Assembly (NCBI GenBank): GCA_023128035.1
Contig: JAGMES010000192.1
Coordinates: 1 to 7,491, forward strand
DNA from: Halanaerobiales bacterium
GTDB taxonomy: Bacteria; Bacillota_F; Halanaerobiia; DY22613
Direction of reading: 5' to 3'
DNA: 7,491 bases
The translations under genes were made by a program, and so were the position numbers. The notes under the pieces are model-generated. The model saw nothing but the letters and a program-made list of their open reading frames with translations, was not told the origin of the DNA and ran no database searches. This document shows positions 1 to 6,463 of the stretch, in pieces (positions within the stretch are counted from its first letter, which is position 1; the number at the start of each line of letters is the position of its first letter).

Positions 1-2
1 CA

Positions 3-107
3 ACAATTATGTCTTATATCGGAACTGCTAATAAACATAAAATCGATGCTTTTACTGCAATAAAGGCGGCAGTAACTAATCAGTCAAAAGCTTTACTTTT
101 TAGTTAG
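3..107 (+). CDS. Transposase C-terminal fragment (IS66-like), partial
   Basis: An open frame enters from the left edge and ends at TAG 105-107, giving 34 residues. It includes MSYIGTANKHKIDAFTAIKA. This short helical tail with the pattern S-I-x-T-A-x-x-H-x-I-D-x-F-x-A-I-K resembles the C-terminal extension I know from IS66-family transposases of Firmicutes. The catalytic DDE residues lie upstream of the window. It shares a reading frame with the downstream radical SAM fragment but is separated from it by the stop codon. It does not resemble the part of a radical SAM enzyme that should precede the SLDG strand, which is why I treat it as foreign. If the family is wrong, it is still the C-terminus of some unrelated upstream protein. 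Confidence 0.5.
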   Translation, partial: TIMSYIGTANKHKIDAFTAIKAAVTNQSKALLFS

Positions 108-122
108 CGACTGAATAGTTAC
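72..122. repeat. Imperfect inverted repeat at the element's right end
   Basis: GTAACTAATCAGTC (72-85) and GACTGAATAGTTAC (109-122) are inverted copies matching at 13 of 14 positions, separated by 23 bases that include the transposase stop. The outer copy sits exactly at the proposed insertion-sequence boundary. It could be a subterminal transposase-binding repeat or an RNA hairpin that ends or insulates transposase transcription. No T-run follows 122, so a classical terminator is unlikely. Confidence 0.5.
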
Positions 123-836
123 AATATTTTAAAGAAATACCCAACCATTGGTTATAGAATTAGCTTAGACGGAACGGAAGATACTCATAACAAAATCAGG
201 CGCAATCCATCATCATTTAAAAGAGCTATTAAAGCTATGAGATTATTATCGGAAAACAATTTGGTATTTACGGGTGTAGCTACAATTAATAATTTAAATT
301 TTGATGAGATTGAGGATATAATTAAGCTGGTAAAGGAAAATGGAGGACGCGCATTTGAATATGGATTGGTTTTATCTTTAGGCAGAGCTAAAGAAGATGA
401 AGATGACTTGATTATAAGTCCTGAACAGTTAAAAGCATTTCAGGAAAAGATAAATGATTTAAAAAACATTTACAATAGTCAGACATTTAAAATTTTTGGT
501 GACGAGGAACAAATGATAGAAGTATTGCGAAGGCAATCTCAAATTAACTGTGGTGCAGGTCACATGATGTTATCCATTCTTGCAGATGGGACGGTAACTC
601 CATGTTTATCTTTGCAAACCAAGATTGGTAATGTTAAAAAACAAAGTTTATTTGATATTTTACAGTCAGATATCATATCATTTTTCAGAGGCCAAAAGGC
701 TCCTAATTTGGAAACCTGCCAAGATTGTTCATACTTTGTTTTCTGTGAGGGATGTTTTGCAAAAGCTATTACGATGAAAAAAGAATGTGATTGGAAAAAA
801 AGTTTTCAAAGTGGATGTGAAAAGTATGCTAAGTAA
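123..836 (+). pseudogene. Radical SAM/SPASM peptide maturase, 5'-truncated
   Basis: In-frame coding begins directly after the proposed element edge. It shows the radical SAM strand ISLDG (159-173), then DTHNKIRR and a helix, as in SPASM-type maturases. The C-terminal half is a SPASM domain. Numbered from the first in-frame ATG (237), cysteines lie at 105, 123, 161, 164, 170, 173, 184 and 194, with the DGTVTPC strand and a CX2CX5CX2C run, and these would bind auxiliary Fe-S clusters. The N-terminal part of the barrel, including CxxxCxxC for the catalytic [4Fe-4S]/SAM site, is absent, so the piece in this window cannot do radical chemistry. The ATG at 237 falls inside a conserved helix and has no clear ribosome binding site, so I do not accept it as a native start. 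Family members modify RiPP precursor peptides; the neighbouring protease and exporter genes support that role. The rest of the gene may lie across the insertion element. Confidence 0.8.
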
Positions 837-2073
837 ATCAAAAATATTTAGTATTGGTAAAAATTATGCAAAAAATGCGCCATCTTTTGATGTTTATAAC
901 GAAAACAAGTTAACCCTAGAACATACCTTTGATAATAATTTAAATGAAAATTTTCTTACTACAATCGATAAAGGTTATTCTGTTCAAATCAGAAAGAATG
1001 AAAACGAGTCATGTTTTTATAGTTTTCCTGAAGTTAGTGATTTTAGCAGCAAAAATTATAAGTGGCAGTTAAAAAAATTAAATCAAACATATGACATAAC
1101 TATTAAAGACTTTTTAAGAGAATTAAAATCATTAAACTTTGTTCAACAAGTCTCGTACACCAAGTTAAACTCTATAAATACAGTCCAAATCTTGAATAAG
1201 CATTTATCTATTATCGAAGATGTAAGAAAGTTTACCAATGTTAAAATTGATCTTTTGCTTGAAGAGAATATGTTTTTTAAACATTATTCTTTTAATGTTC
1301 CTCAAGATTTGTCCTCGTTATTAAAGGAAATAAAAGAAATTGTAAAAACATTTCCTAAAACTAGGTCGATTGATGATTTAATTAATAAACCTTTTCAGGT
1401 AGTTCTAGATCAAGGGATCGCGGGTATTTTATTTCATGAGGCTGTGGGTCATTTGGTTGAAGCAGATTATATGAAATTCGGTTCCAGTTTAAAAAATTAT
1501 CTAGGGAAAGAAATTGCAAATAATACAGTTAATTTAGTTGATTATGGAGGCAAAGAGAATGATTATTACTTGTCTAAATATGATGATGAAGGTAATCCGC
1601 ATAAAAAAATCTCTATTATTAAAAATGGTTTTTTAAGTAATTTGCTTTTTTCAGAAAAATTTAATCCTGCCTATTCGTGTAATGCTCGGCGTCAATCATT
1701 CAGATTTGAAACCTTACCACGAATGTCAAATACGTATTTAGAGTTAGGAAACTCTAACCTAGAAGATATAATAAAAAGTACTGAATTTGGAGTTCTTATA
1801 AAAAATTATTTTCAGGGTGAAACAAATCCTTACTCTGGAGAGTTTAGTTTCATTGCATCCGATGTTTACTTGCTTGAAAATGGGAAAATCACATGCCCGT
1901 TAAATTCTATCAAAGTTAGTGCCGATACTCATGTTTTCTTAAAGTCAATCATGTTAATTGGCAATGATTTAAAATTTTATCCTGGTTTTTGTGGTAAAAT
2001 GGGACAGTTTATCCCTGTTACAATGGGTTCTCCTACAATTAAAGTGGATAATCTTAGGGTAAGGGGTGTTTAG
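826..2073 (+). CDS. tldD: TldD-family metalloprotease subunit
   Basis: This is a TldD-type peptidase, the metal-binding half of the TldD/TldE heterodimer that trims unfolded or modified peptides, for example in microcin B17 maturation. The metal site is intact. HEAVGH occurs in the context GIAGILFHEAVGHLVEAD (about residues 204-209 from this start), and the third ligand cysteine is in the C-terminal FCGKMGQ motif (about 389). RMSNTYLELG and GEFSF are further family signatures. The frame is open back to a GTG at 787, with other GTGs at 811 and 817. I prefer ATG 826, which overlaps the upstream radical SAM stop by 11 bp, but its ribosome binding site is weak, so the start is uncertain. At about 415 residues it is shorter than E. 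coli TldD, mostly at the N-terminus. It directly abuts the tldE-like gene. The likely substrate is the leader of a RiPP precursor, which is inferred from context. Confidence 0.85.
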   Translation: MLSKSKIFSIGKNYAKNAPSFDVYNENKLTLEHTFDNNLNENFLTTIDKGYSVQIRKNENESCFYSFPEVSDFSSKNYKWQLKKLNQTYDITIKDFLRELKSLNFVQQVSYTKLNSINTVQILNKHLSIIEDVRKFTNVKIDLLLEENMFFKHYSFNVPQDLSSLLKEIKEIVKTFPKTRSIDDLINKPFQVVLDQGIAGILFHEAVGHLVEADYMKFGSSLKNYLGKEIANNTVNLVDYGGKENDYYLSKYDDEGNPHKKISIIKNGFLSNLLFSEKFNPAYSCNARRQSFRFETLPRMSNTYLELGNSNLEDIIKSTEFGVLIKNYFQGETNPYSGEFSFIASDVYLLENGKITCPLNSIKVSADTHVFLKSIMLIGNDLKFYPGFCGKMGQFIPVTMGSPTIKVDNLRVRGV

Positions 2074-3315
2074 ATGAATTTACAAGATAAAGAAAAGTTA
2101 TTTGCATTATGTATAGATAAAGGGATTTCAGATATAGAATTTTATATTGAAGAACAGTTGGAAACAAAAATACAAAGTAATCAGGGAAATCTTCAAATTA
2201 GCCATAATAGGGATAAAGGGATAGGGATACGTTGTAAATATAATGATTGTGTTGGTTTTGCATCTTCAACCTGGAGTGAAGAAAACTTACCAGATATTAT
2301 TGAAATTGCTCGTACCAATGCTCAAAGAAGTAGCAAAAAACGACCTGCACCCTTTGTTCAAAATCAACAATATGAGGAACAAGCGAGAATCGATGAAGTC
2401 AAAGTAACTAAAATTACTCAGCATTTATTTAAAATCTTTTCTCCATCTACTTCTGTCATTAATTTTACTAATATTCAAAAGCGTATAGAAATAGTGACAT
2501 TTTCCTCTCATATATCTGATTTTTTATCTTATAACCAACTTGAAGCTATGGATTTAAATAGTCGAAATACAATACTGATGAAGAAAAAAAAATTATCAGA
2601 TTTTGATATAAAATTTGATAATACCTCAGATATAAAAAGTATGAGTGTAAATGATTTTTCATTTACAAGAATTGCTCTTTCGCCGGAGATCAATTCTATG
2701 TTTATTTCGATAATCGGTGAGAGTTTAAAGTATTCGAACATAAAAATGGGGAAAACTTTAATATTTGAAAAGAAATTTGCTAAGGAATTAACGCTAATAG
2801 ATAAAGGATTGAATACATTTTCAAAATTTGATGGGGAAGGTTTCAAAAAACAAAGTACTGTTTTAATTAAAGATGGTGAAATCCAGTCATTTTTATATAA
2901 CTCTGAAGAAGCTTTTCTCAACAATGAAAAACCCACCGCAAATGCATATAGATTGGATTATCATACTTTACCTCGTTATTCTTTTAACCACCTAACTATA
3001 CAGCAAGGAACAAAAGATTTATCTGAAGTCATTGGCAGTAATGAAAAAGTTTTGCTTTTAAATACTATTAAAAATAATCCGTTGATTATAAATCCATTAA
3101 ATGGTAACTTTCTAATTAGAGTTGATGGGCATGTAGAAATTACAAATGATACTATTTGTAAAATAAATAATATTTTGGTTTCTGGTAACATTTTTGAGGT
3201 CTATTCTAATATTAACTATATATGCAGTGATATTGAAGTCGTTTTTTCATATGGTTTGATTTCTTCACCGACAATATTAATAGACTCATCATGTTTATCT
3301 ATTACACAACAATAG
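2074..3315 (+). CDS. tldE: TldE/PmbA-family partner subunit
   Basis: This 413-residue protein is the non-catalytic partner of TldD. The N-terminal region fits PmbA/TldE, with a predicted helix-strand opening, then RDKGIGIRCKYNDCVGFAS near residues 47-65 (family pattern G-x-G-[LI]-R-x-G-F-A-S) and the following helix ending in ARTNAQRSS. The C-terminal domain shows FDGEGFKKQSTVLIKDG and an ANAYR segment, matching the usual D-x-E-G ... L-x-x-G ... G-N-A-x-R pattern. As expected for TldE there is no HExxxH. Its ATG follows the tldD-like stop codon with no spacer. The ribosome binding site TAAGGGGTG lies inside the tldD 3' end, so the two are almost certainly translationally coupled and made in equal amounts. 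TldE proteins form a heterodimer with TldD and help build the substrate-binding chamber. The family call is secure; the substrate is unknown. Confidence 0.82.
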   Translation: MNLQDKEKLFALCIDKGISDIEFYIEEQLETKIQSNQGNLQISHNRDKGIGIRCKYNDCVGFASSTWSEENLPDIIEIARTNAQRSSKKRPAPFVQNQQYEEQARIDEVKVTKITQHLFKIFSPSTSVINFTNIQKRIEIVTFSSHISDFLSYNQLEAMDLNSRNTILMKKKKLSDFDIKFDNTSDIKSMSVNDFSFTRIALSPEINSMFISIIGESLKYSNIKMGKTLIFEKKFAKELTLIDKGLNTFSKFDGEGFKKQSTVLIKDGEIQSFLYNSEEAFLNNEKPTANAYRLDYHTLPRYSFNHLTIQQGTKDLSEVIGSNEKVLLLNTIKNNPLIINPLNGNFLIRVDGHVEITNDTICKINNILVSGNIFEVYSNINYICSDIEVVFSYGLISSPTILIDSSCLSITQQ

Positions 3316-3330
3316 GTAGGTGACTATAAT

Positions 3331-4086
3331 TTGAAAACATTATTAAAAGTGAAAAATTTATCAAAACAATTTGATTCTGACTTAGTTCTAAAAAAAATAA
3401 ACTTTGAGATCAATAACAATGAGATTGTTGGCTTAATCGGGCCTAACGGTGCTGGAAAAACTACAACAATAAAATGCATTTTAAATTTGTTAACCCCGAC
3501 CAGTGGTACAATCTATATTTATGATAAAACGATTTTTGATGATGAGATTTTTTTCAAAAGAGCGGTAGCATATATACCAGAACAACCTATTTACTACAGT
3601 GAATTAACACCTGAAGAGCATTTAAAATTTATCGCTATGGCTTTTAATATTGATAAAAATGATTTTTTAGTTAAAAAAAATTTATTTATAGAAAAATTTA
3701 ATATATCAAAATATCTGAATAAAAAGTTCTTCACATTGTCAAAAGGGACACAACAAAAATTTTTATTACTAATGGCTCTAGTCAGAGAAAGTAATTTATT
3801 AATTATCGACGAGCCATTTAGGGGACTAGATCCTATAGCTATAGATGAGTTTATCAAGTTAATTGTAGAGTTAAAAAATCATGGGCATGGAATCTTACTT
3901 TGTACCCATGACCTTTCGATTGCTGATAAGCTTTGTGACAAAGTATTACTACTGAACGAGGGGGAACAGTTATTATTTGGTGATCTGGAAAAATTAAAAC
4001 TTAACCATTCAGTTAACACCTTAAAAGATATCTTTTTTGAAAAAGTAAGTATTACTGAAAATACAAACGACTATTTGAAAAAATGA
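3331..4086 (+). CDS. ABC transporter ATP-binding protein
   Basis: This is a 251-residue ABC ATPase with every core motif. Walker A is GPNGAGKT (37-44), the Q-loop glutamine sits in YIPEQP (Q85), the signature is LSKGTQ (136-141), a common variant of LSGGQ in exporter-type ATPases, Walker B is LLIIDEP (156-162) with catalytic E161, the D-loop is GLDP, and the switch histidine is H193 in CTHDL. It starts at TTG 3331 behind AGGTGA (3318-3323), 7 bases upstream; this ribosome binding site lies just past the tldE stop. It would power the membrane protein encoded 24 bases downstream. Domain type and length match drug/peptide exporter ATPases (CcmA, EcsA, bacteriocin-immunity types). Given the maturation genes upstream, export of, or self-protection against, the mature peptide is the likely job; that role is inferred. 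Confidence 0.92.
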   Translation: MKTLLKVKNLSKQFDSDLVLKKINFEINNNEIVGLIGPNGAGKTTTIKCILNLLTPTSGTIYIYDKTIFDDEIFFKRAVAYIPEQPIYYSELTPEEHLKFIAMAFNIDKNDFLVKKNLFIEKFNISKYLNKKFFTLSKGTQQKFLLLMALVRESNLLIIDEPFRGLDPIAIDEFIKLIVELKNHGHGILLCTHDLSIADKLCDKVLLLNEGEQLLFGDLEKLKLNHSVNTLKDIFFEKVSITENTNDYLKK

Positions 4087-4110
4087 AGTATCTAAGGGGG
4101 TAAAGATATA

Positions 4111-5625
4111 GTGTTATATCTTTATATACGTTATGTAAATTTATTAAATAAAATAAAAACCTTCTTTTCTAGTAAAGAAAATGTTATATTTATAGTTTTT
4201 CTTTTTTTAAATCTACTGATGATTCCAGATTATGTTCAATCATTTTCTTGGAATCCTTTAGATAAAGTGTACCAATATCATTCTTTATTACTTCTGGTTT
4301 TTATCTTTTTTAGTATTAAAACAATTTTTCGAGGAGGTATAAAAACTGCATTATACATAACTCGGGAAGAGAGTTATTATCTTTACTTGGGACTCACAAC
4401 GGATAAAATTATTATATATAAAGTTATTGAGTTATTTATTGTGAAAGTCGGTGTTGGATTACTTCTATTCGTGTTATATTATTATTTTTTTCCTCAAGTT
4501 GATTTTACTTCCAACTTATTTCTGTTTGTTTTATTAGCTATTTATTACTTTTTCTGCGAAACCATAATGTCATTAATTTACCAGTCTAAAAATCTGAAAA
4601 GATATATTAAGTCACTAGATAAAATTATAAGTATTGTCCTAATATTTATAATTTTATTATTAATAAAAAAAGAATATTTTGCTTATTTATTAAGTAATTT
4701 TGATCCAATGGTAAAATTAGGAAACATTATTGAATTATTTCTGATTCAAAACTCCATTAGACTCATAGGCATAATTATTGTGTTAACCTTGATCTCTGTA
4801 AAAATTATATTGAGTATAAAAGACAAATATAATTTGCTTAAATTTGGTAATTTTAAATCTGATTTAAGTGAACTGTATAGAAAAGGTCCAATAAATTCTT
4901 CACAACCTGAAGTTAATCGCTTATCGGATCAATTGTATGGTTCAACAAATATCGCAAATTCTTTTTTACAAAATTATTATAAAAAAGGGTATGGAGCTTT
5001 AATATACAAAAACTTAATACTTTTATTTCAAAAAAGAATGATCGAGCATCTACTTCCATTCGTTGATATATATTTAGTTTTACTAGTATTTACATATGCA
5101 CAAGTTAATACAATTAAAACAATTGCATTAACATATGCTATTGTATCATTTTCCAATAGAGTTAATAATTTTATTTTTGAAGATATCAAGATAAAAGAAT
5201 ACGTACTTTTGCTCCCTCTTAGAGTTAAAGATTTCAAAATAGCTTATTTATTCTTGCCAACGCTTTTTTCGTGTATATTTAGTTTCATATTGATGCTATT
5301 TTTAGGTAATATATTGTATCTAAAACTAGATACAATGATTTTGACTTTAGTTTTACTATTATTTTTAATTATTAATAATAATTTACTTACCCAAACTCAG
5401 ATATTTTTAAGATATCTCATACATAGTAAGACATATCAAATCAAAATATATTATTTCATCTTAATCTTATTTACATATAGCTGTGTTCATTTATTGTTAA
5501 AAAATAATTCAATTATAATGATTTTAATAGCATTAGTAATAAATATAATTTTTTTATCACTGTTATATAAGATTTATAGTTCTATTTTAAATCAATTTAT
5601 TACTTGTCGAAATGTATCAGAATAA
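4111..5625 (+). CDS. Polytopic ABC exporter permease
   Basis: This 504-residue, very hydrophobic protein has about 11-12 predicted membrane spans. They fall near residues 25-42, 57-74, 106-127, 134-155, 171-186 and 216-234, then, after a soluble loop (about 240-310), near 314-332, 336-348, 376-404, 408-424, 445-464 and 467-488. Each half carries a similar membrane-entry motif: EESYYLYLGLTTDKIIIYK (86-104) and EYVLLLPLRVKDFKIAY (363-379). This resembles the 'Y-x-x-L-P-x-x-R' segment of ABC-2/EcsB-like permeases and suggests two fused half-permeases. It starts at GTG 4111 behind a strong AAGGGGGT (4094-4101). The pairing with the adjacent ATPase makes it the membrane part of one exporter. I do not recognise a named family member. 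No peptidase domain is seen, so leader removal would fall to the TldD/TldE pair if a leader exists. Confidence 0.8.
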   Translation: MLYLYIRYVNLLNKIKTFFSSKENVIFIVFLFLNLLMIPDYVQSFSWNPLDKVYQYHSLLLLVFIFFSIKTIFRGGIKTALYITREESYYLYLGLTTDKIIIYKVIELFIVKVGVGLLLFVLYYYFFPQVDFTSNLFLFVLLAIYYFFCETIMSLIYQSKNLKRYIKSLDKIISIVLIFIILLLIKKEYFAYLLSNFDPMVKLGNIIELFLIQNSIRLIGIIIVLTLISVKIILSIKDKYNLLKFGNFKSDLSELYRKGPINSSQPEVNRLSDQLYGSTNIANSFLQNYYKKGYGALIYKNLILLFQKRMIEHLLPFVDIYLVLLVFTYAQVNTIKTIALTYAIVSFSNRVNNFIFEDIKIKEYVLLLPLRVKDFKIAYLFLPTLFSCIFSFILMLFLGNILYLKLDTMILTLVLLLFLIINNNLLTQTQIFLRYLIHSKTYQIKIYYFILILFTYSCVHLLLKNNSIIMILIALVINIIFLSLLYKIYSSILNQFITCRNVSE

Positions 5626-5632
5626 AAAATAG

Positions 5633-5691
5633 CTTTGACAATATTTTCGTACCCATTTTCTTCTCAGTAATTGAAATTCTTTTTGTCAAAG
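5633..5691. repeat. 9-bp perfect inverted repeat after the permease gene
   Basis: CTTTGACAA (5633-5641) and TTGTCAAAG (5683-5691) are perfect inverted copies with a 41-base spacer, starting 8 bases after the permease stop. The right arm also overlaps a small hairpin, TTCTTT/AAAGAA (5677-5693). No U-tract follows, so this is a weak terminator at best. It could be a regulator-binding dyad upstream of the promoter at 5728, or the scar of an excised element. Confidence 0.35.
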
Positions 5692-5727
5692 AAACGTCTA
5701 TCAACCTGATTCTTTATATTCTATATA

Positions 5728-5756
5728 TTGACAAATAATTTTTATATTAGTATAAT
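5728..5756 (+). promoter_or_regulatory. Consensus vegetative sigma promoter
   Basis: An exact -35 TTGACA (5728-5733) and an exact -10 TATAAT (5751-5756) are separated by the optimal 17 bp. Flanking DNA is A/T-rich. Transcription would start near 5763, leaving a leader of about 30 bases before the ribosome binding site. It would drive the 19-codon ORF, the MFS remnant and the Nudix gene. A promoter this close to consensus should be strong unless an operator represses it. Confidence 0.85.
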
Positions 5757-5793
5757 ATATTCATGTTCATATTTTCCATAAGGAGGTAAAAAT

Positions 5794-5853
5794 ATGAAGT
5801 CCAAAAAAGAAAAGTTTGAATTGAAATCTCGTTCTGCTTTTTGTATGCTTTAA
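5794..5853 (+). CDS. 19-codon ORF: MFS N-terminal remnant or free small peptide
   Basis: The ORF encodes MKSKKEKFELKSRSAFCML and stops at TAA 5851-5853. Its translation signals are ideal: AAGGAGGT (5780-5787) lies 6 bases before the ATG, just below a consensus promoter. The composition is a lysine-rich, charged N-terminus ending in a short hydrophobic patch (AFCML). That is how many MFS exporters begin, with a basic tail followed by 'x-N-F-x-x-L-W' entering the first membrane helix, and a degraded MFS gene lies 28 bases downstream in another frame. I therefore favour the start of that decayed gene, closed by a stop where the tryptophan would be. Alternatives are a regulatory leader peptide or a small RiPP precursor (one Cys, one Met, two aromatic residues) for the upstream operon. 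Sequence alone cannot decide between these. Confidence 0.5.
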   Translation: MKSKKEKFELKSRSAFCML

Positions 5854-5881
5854 TTCTTAACAAAAAGGGAAGTAATCATCT

Positions 5882-6463
5882 ATGATGTATGTAGAAAGAA
5901 AAGAACATTTCGTTGATTTTTGCAAATGTAACGACTTCATTAGCAAGAGTAGACTAATGTATAGAATACTTGATAACTTAAGTAATGGAGATTCGTTATC
6001 AGCACCGTTAAAAGTTTTTATAGAAGTTGCATCGAATTTTTCTAAAGAACTTATCGAAGGCATCAGGGTTTTTAGCAGTAACAGTACTATTTGGATGATT
6101 GCACTACTCTCCGCTTTTGTTTCTATTAGTGTTGGGGCAAACAATGCCTTAGTTGTTGTATTTGTTGAAAAATTCTTAGGACTAGGTTCACAAGAATATG
6201 GCTTATTAGTTACTTTCCTTGGTGTTGGATTGTTTTTTGGTTCTATTTATATAGGGAACCGAAAAGAACTGAATACAATCTCTTTACCTTTAGCTTTATT
6301 GATAACTGGAATATCTTTTTTGGCATTCGCAAATATTAAAAATTTCCTAATAGCTTTGCTATTAAGATTACTAATAGGAATAGGTATGGGAATTTTTACT
6401 GTGATAAGTATCTTCTTTACATCAAATCTATATTTCAGCTCAAAAACGGAGGCTTCTATATGA
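5882..6463 (+). pseudogene. Degraded MFS efflux transporter
   Basis: The 193-residue frame encodes only part of a roughly 400-residue major facilitator of the EntS/macrolide-efflux type. Residues 4-30 (VERKEHF...SKSRLMYRIL) resemble the loop before TM5. Residues 43-68 resemble the central cytoplasmic loop (SKELIEGIRVFSSN). Membrane helices follow near 69-96 (TM7), 104-125 (TM8), 133-151 (TM9) and 154-185 (TM10). TM1-TM4, the TM5-TM6 region and TM11-TM12 are missing, so it cannot form a working 12-helix carrier. The stop TGA overlaps the Nudix ATG (ATGA), and the last residues (SSKTEASI) look like junction sequence. Together with the 19-codon ORF in another frame, it reads as one gene reduced by several deletions. 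It may still be translated and so couple ribosomes into the Nudix gene. Confidence 0.65.

Larger units (their letters stand above)
1..122 (+). mobile_element. 3' end of an insertion sequence, probably IS66-like
   Basis: The left edge appears to be the tail of a mobile element. The first 104 bases encode a transposase-like C-terminus, and after its stop the sequence GACTGAATAGTTAC ends at 122. Read inward from that point the terminus is GTAACTATTCAGTCG, and IS66-family ends characteristically begin GTAA. Immediately afterwards, in a different coding context, a radical SAM protein begins in mid-domain, which fits an insertion boundary. IS66 elements usually duplicate 8 bp, so AATATTTT (123-130) would be the expected target duplication. 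The other end of the element lies outside the window, so neither the matching terminal repeat nor the duplication can be confirmed. The boundary is inferred and the family assignment is moderate. Confidence 0.5.

Noticed and set aside
787..825. GTG 787 as the TldD start
   Set aside because: It has no ribosome binding site and would extend the overlap with the radical SAM gene to 50 bp; the added residues match nothing I know in TldD. It cannot be fully excluded.
237..836. A complete 199-residue SPASM protein starting at ATG 237
   Set aside because: Conserved radical SAM sequence (ISLDG and the following helix) continues in frame upstream of this ATG, and no convincing ribosome binding site precedes it. 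It is a truncated gene rather than a short protein.
2529..3191. Minus-strand open frames inside the tldE-like gene
   Set aside because: They lie antisense to a well-supported coding frame, lack family motifs, and have no placed ribosome binding sites.
3594..3857. Minus-strand frame inside the ABC ATPase gene
   Set aside because: Antisense shadow of the conserved ATPase motifs.
5028..5237. Minus-strand frame inside the permease gene
   Set aside because: Antisense shadow with no independent coding signal.
5635..5665. TTGACA at 5635-5640 as a second promoter
   Set aside because: No acceptable -10 hexamer lies 16-18 bases downstream; the match is explained by the inverted repeat arm.
5857..6144. 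Minus-strand frame across the MFS remnant
   Set aside because: The plus strand shows recognisable MFS sequence; the minus frame shows none.
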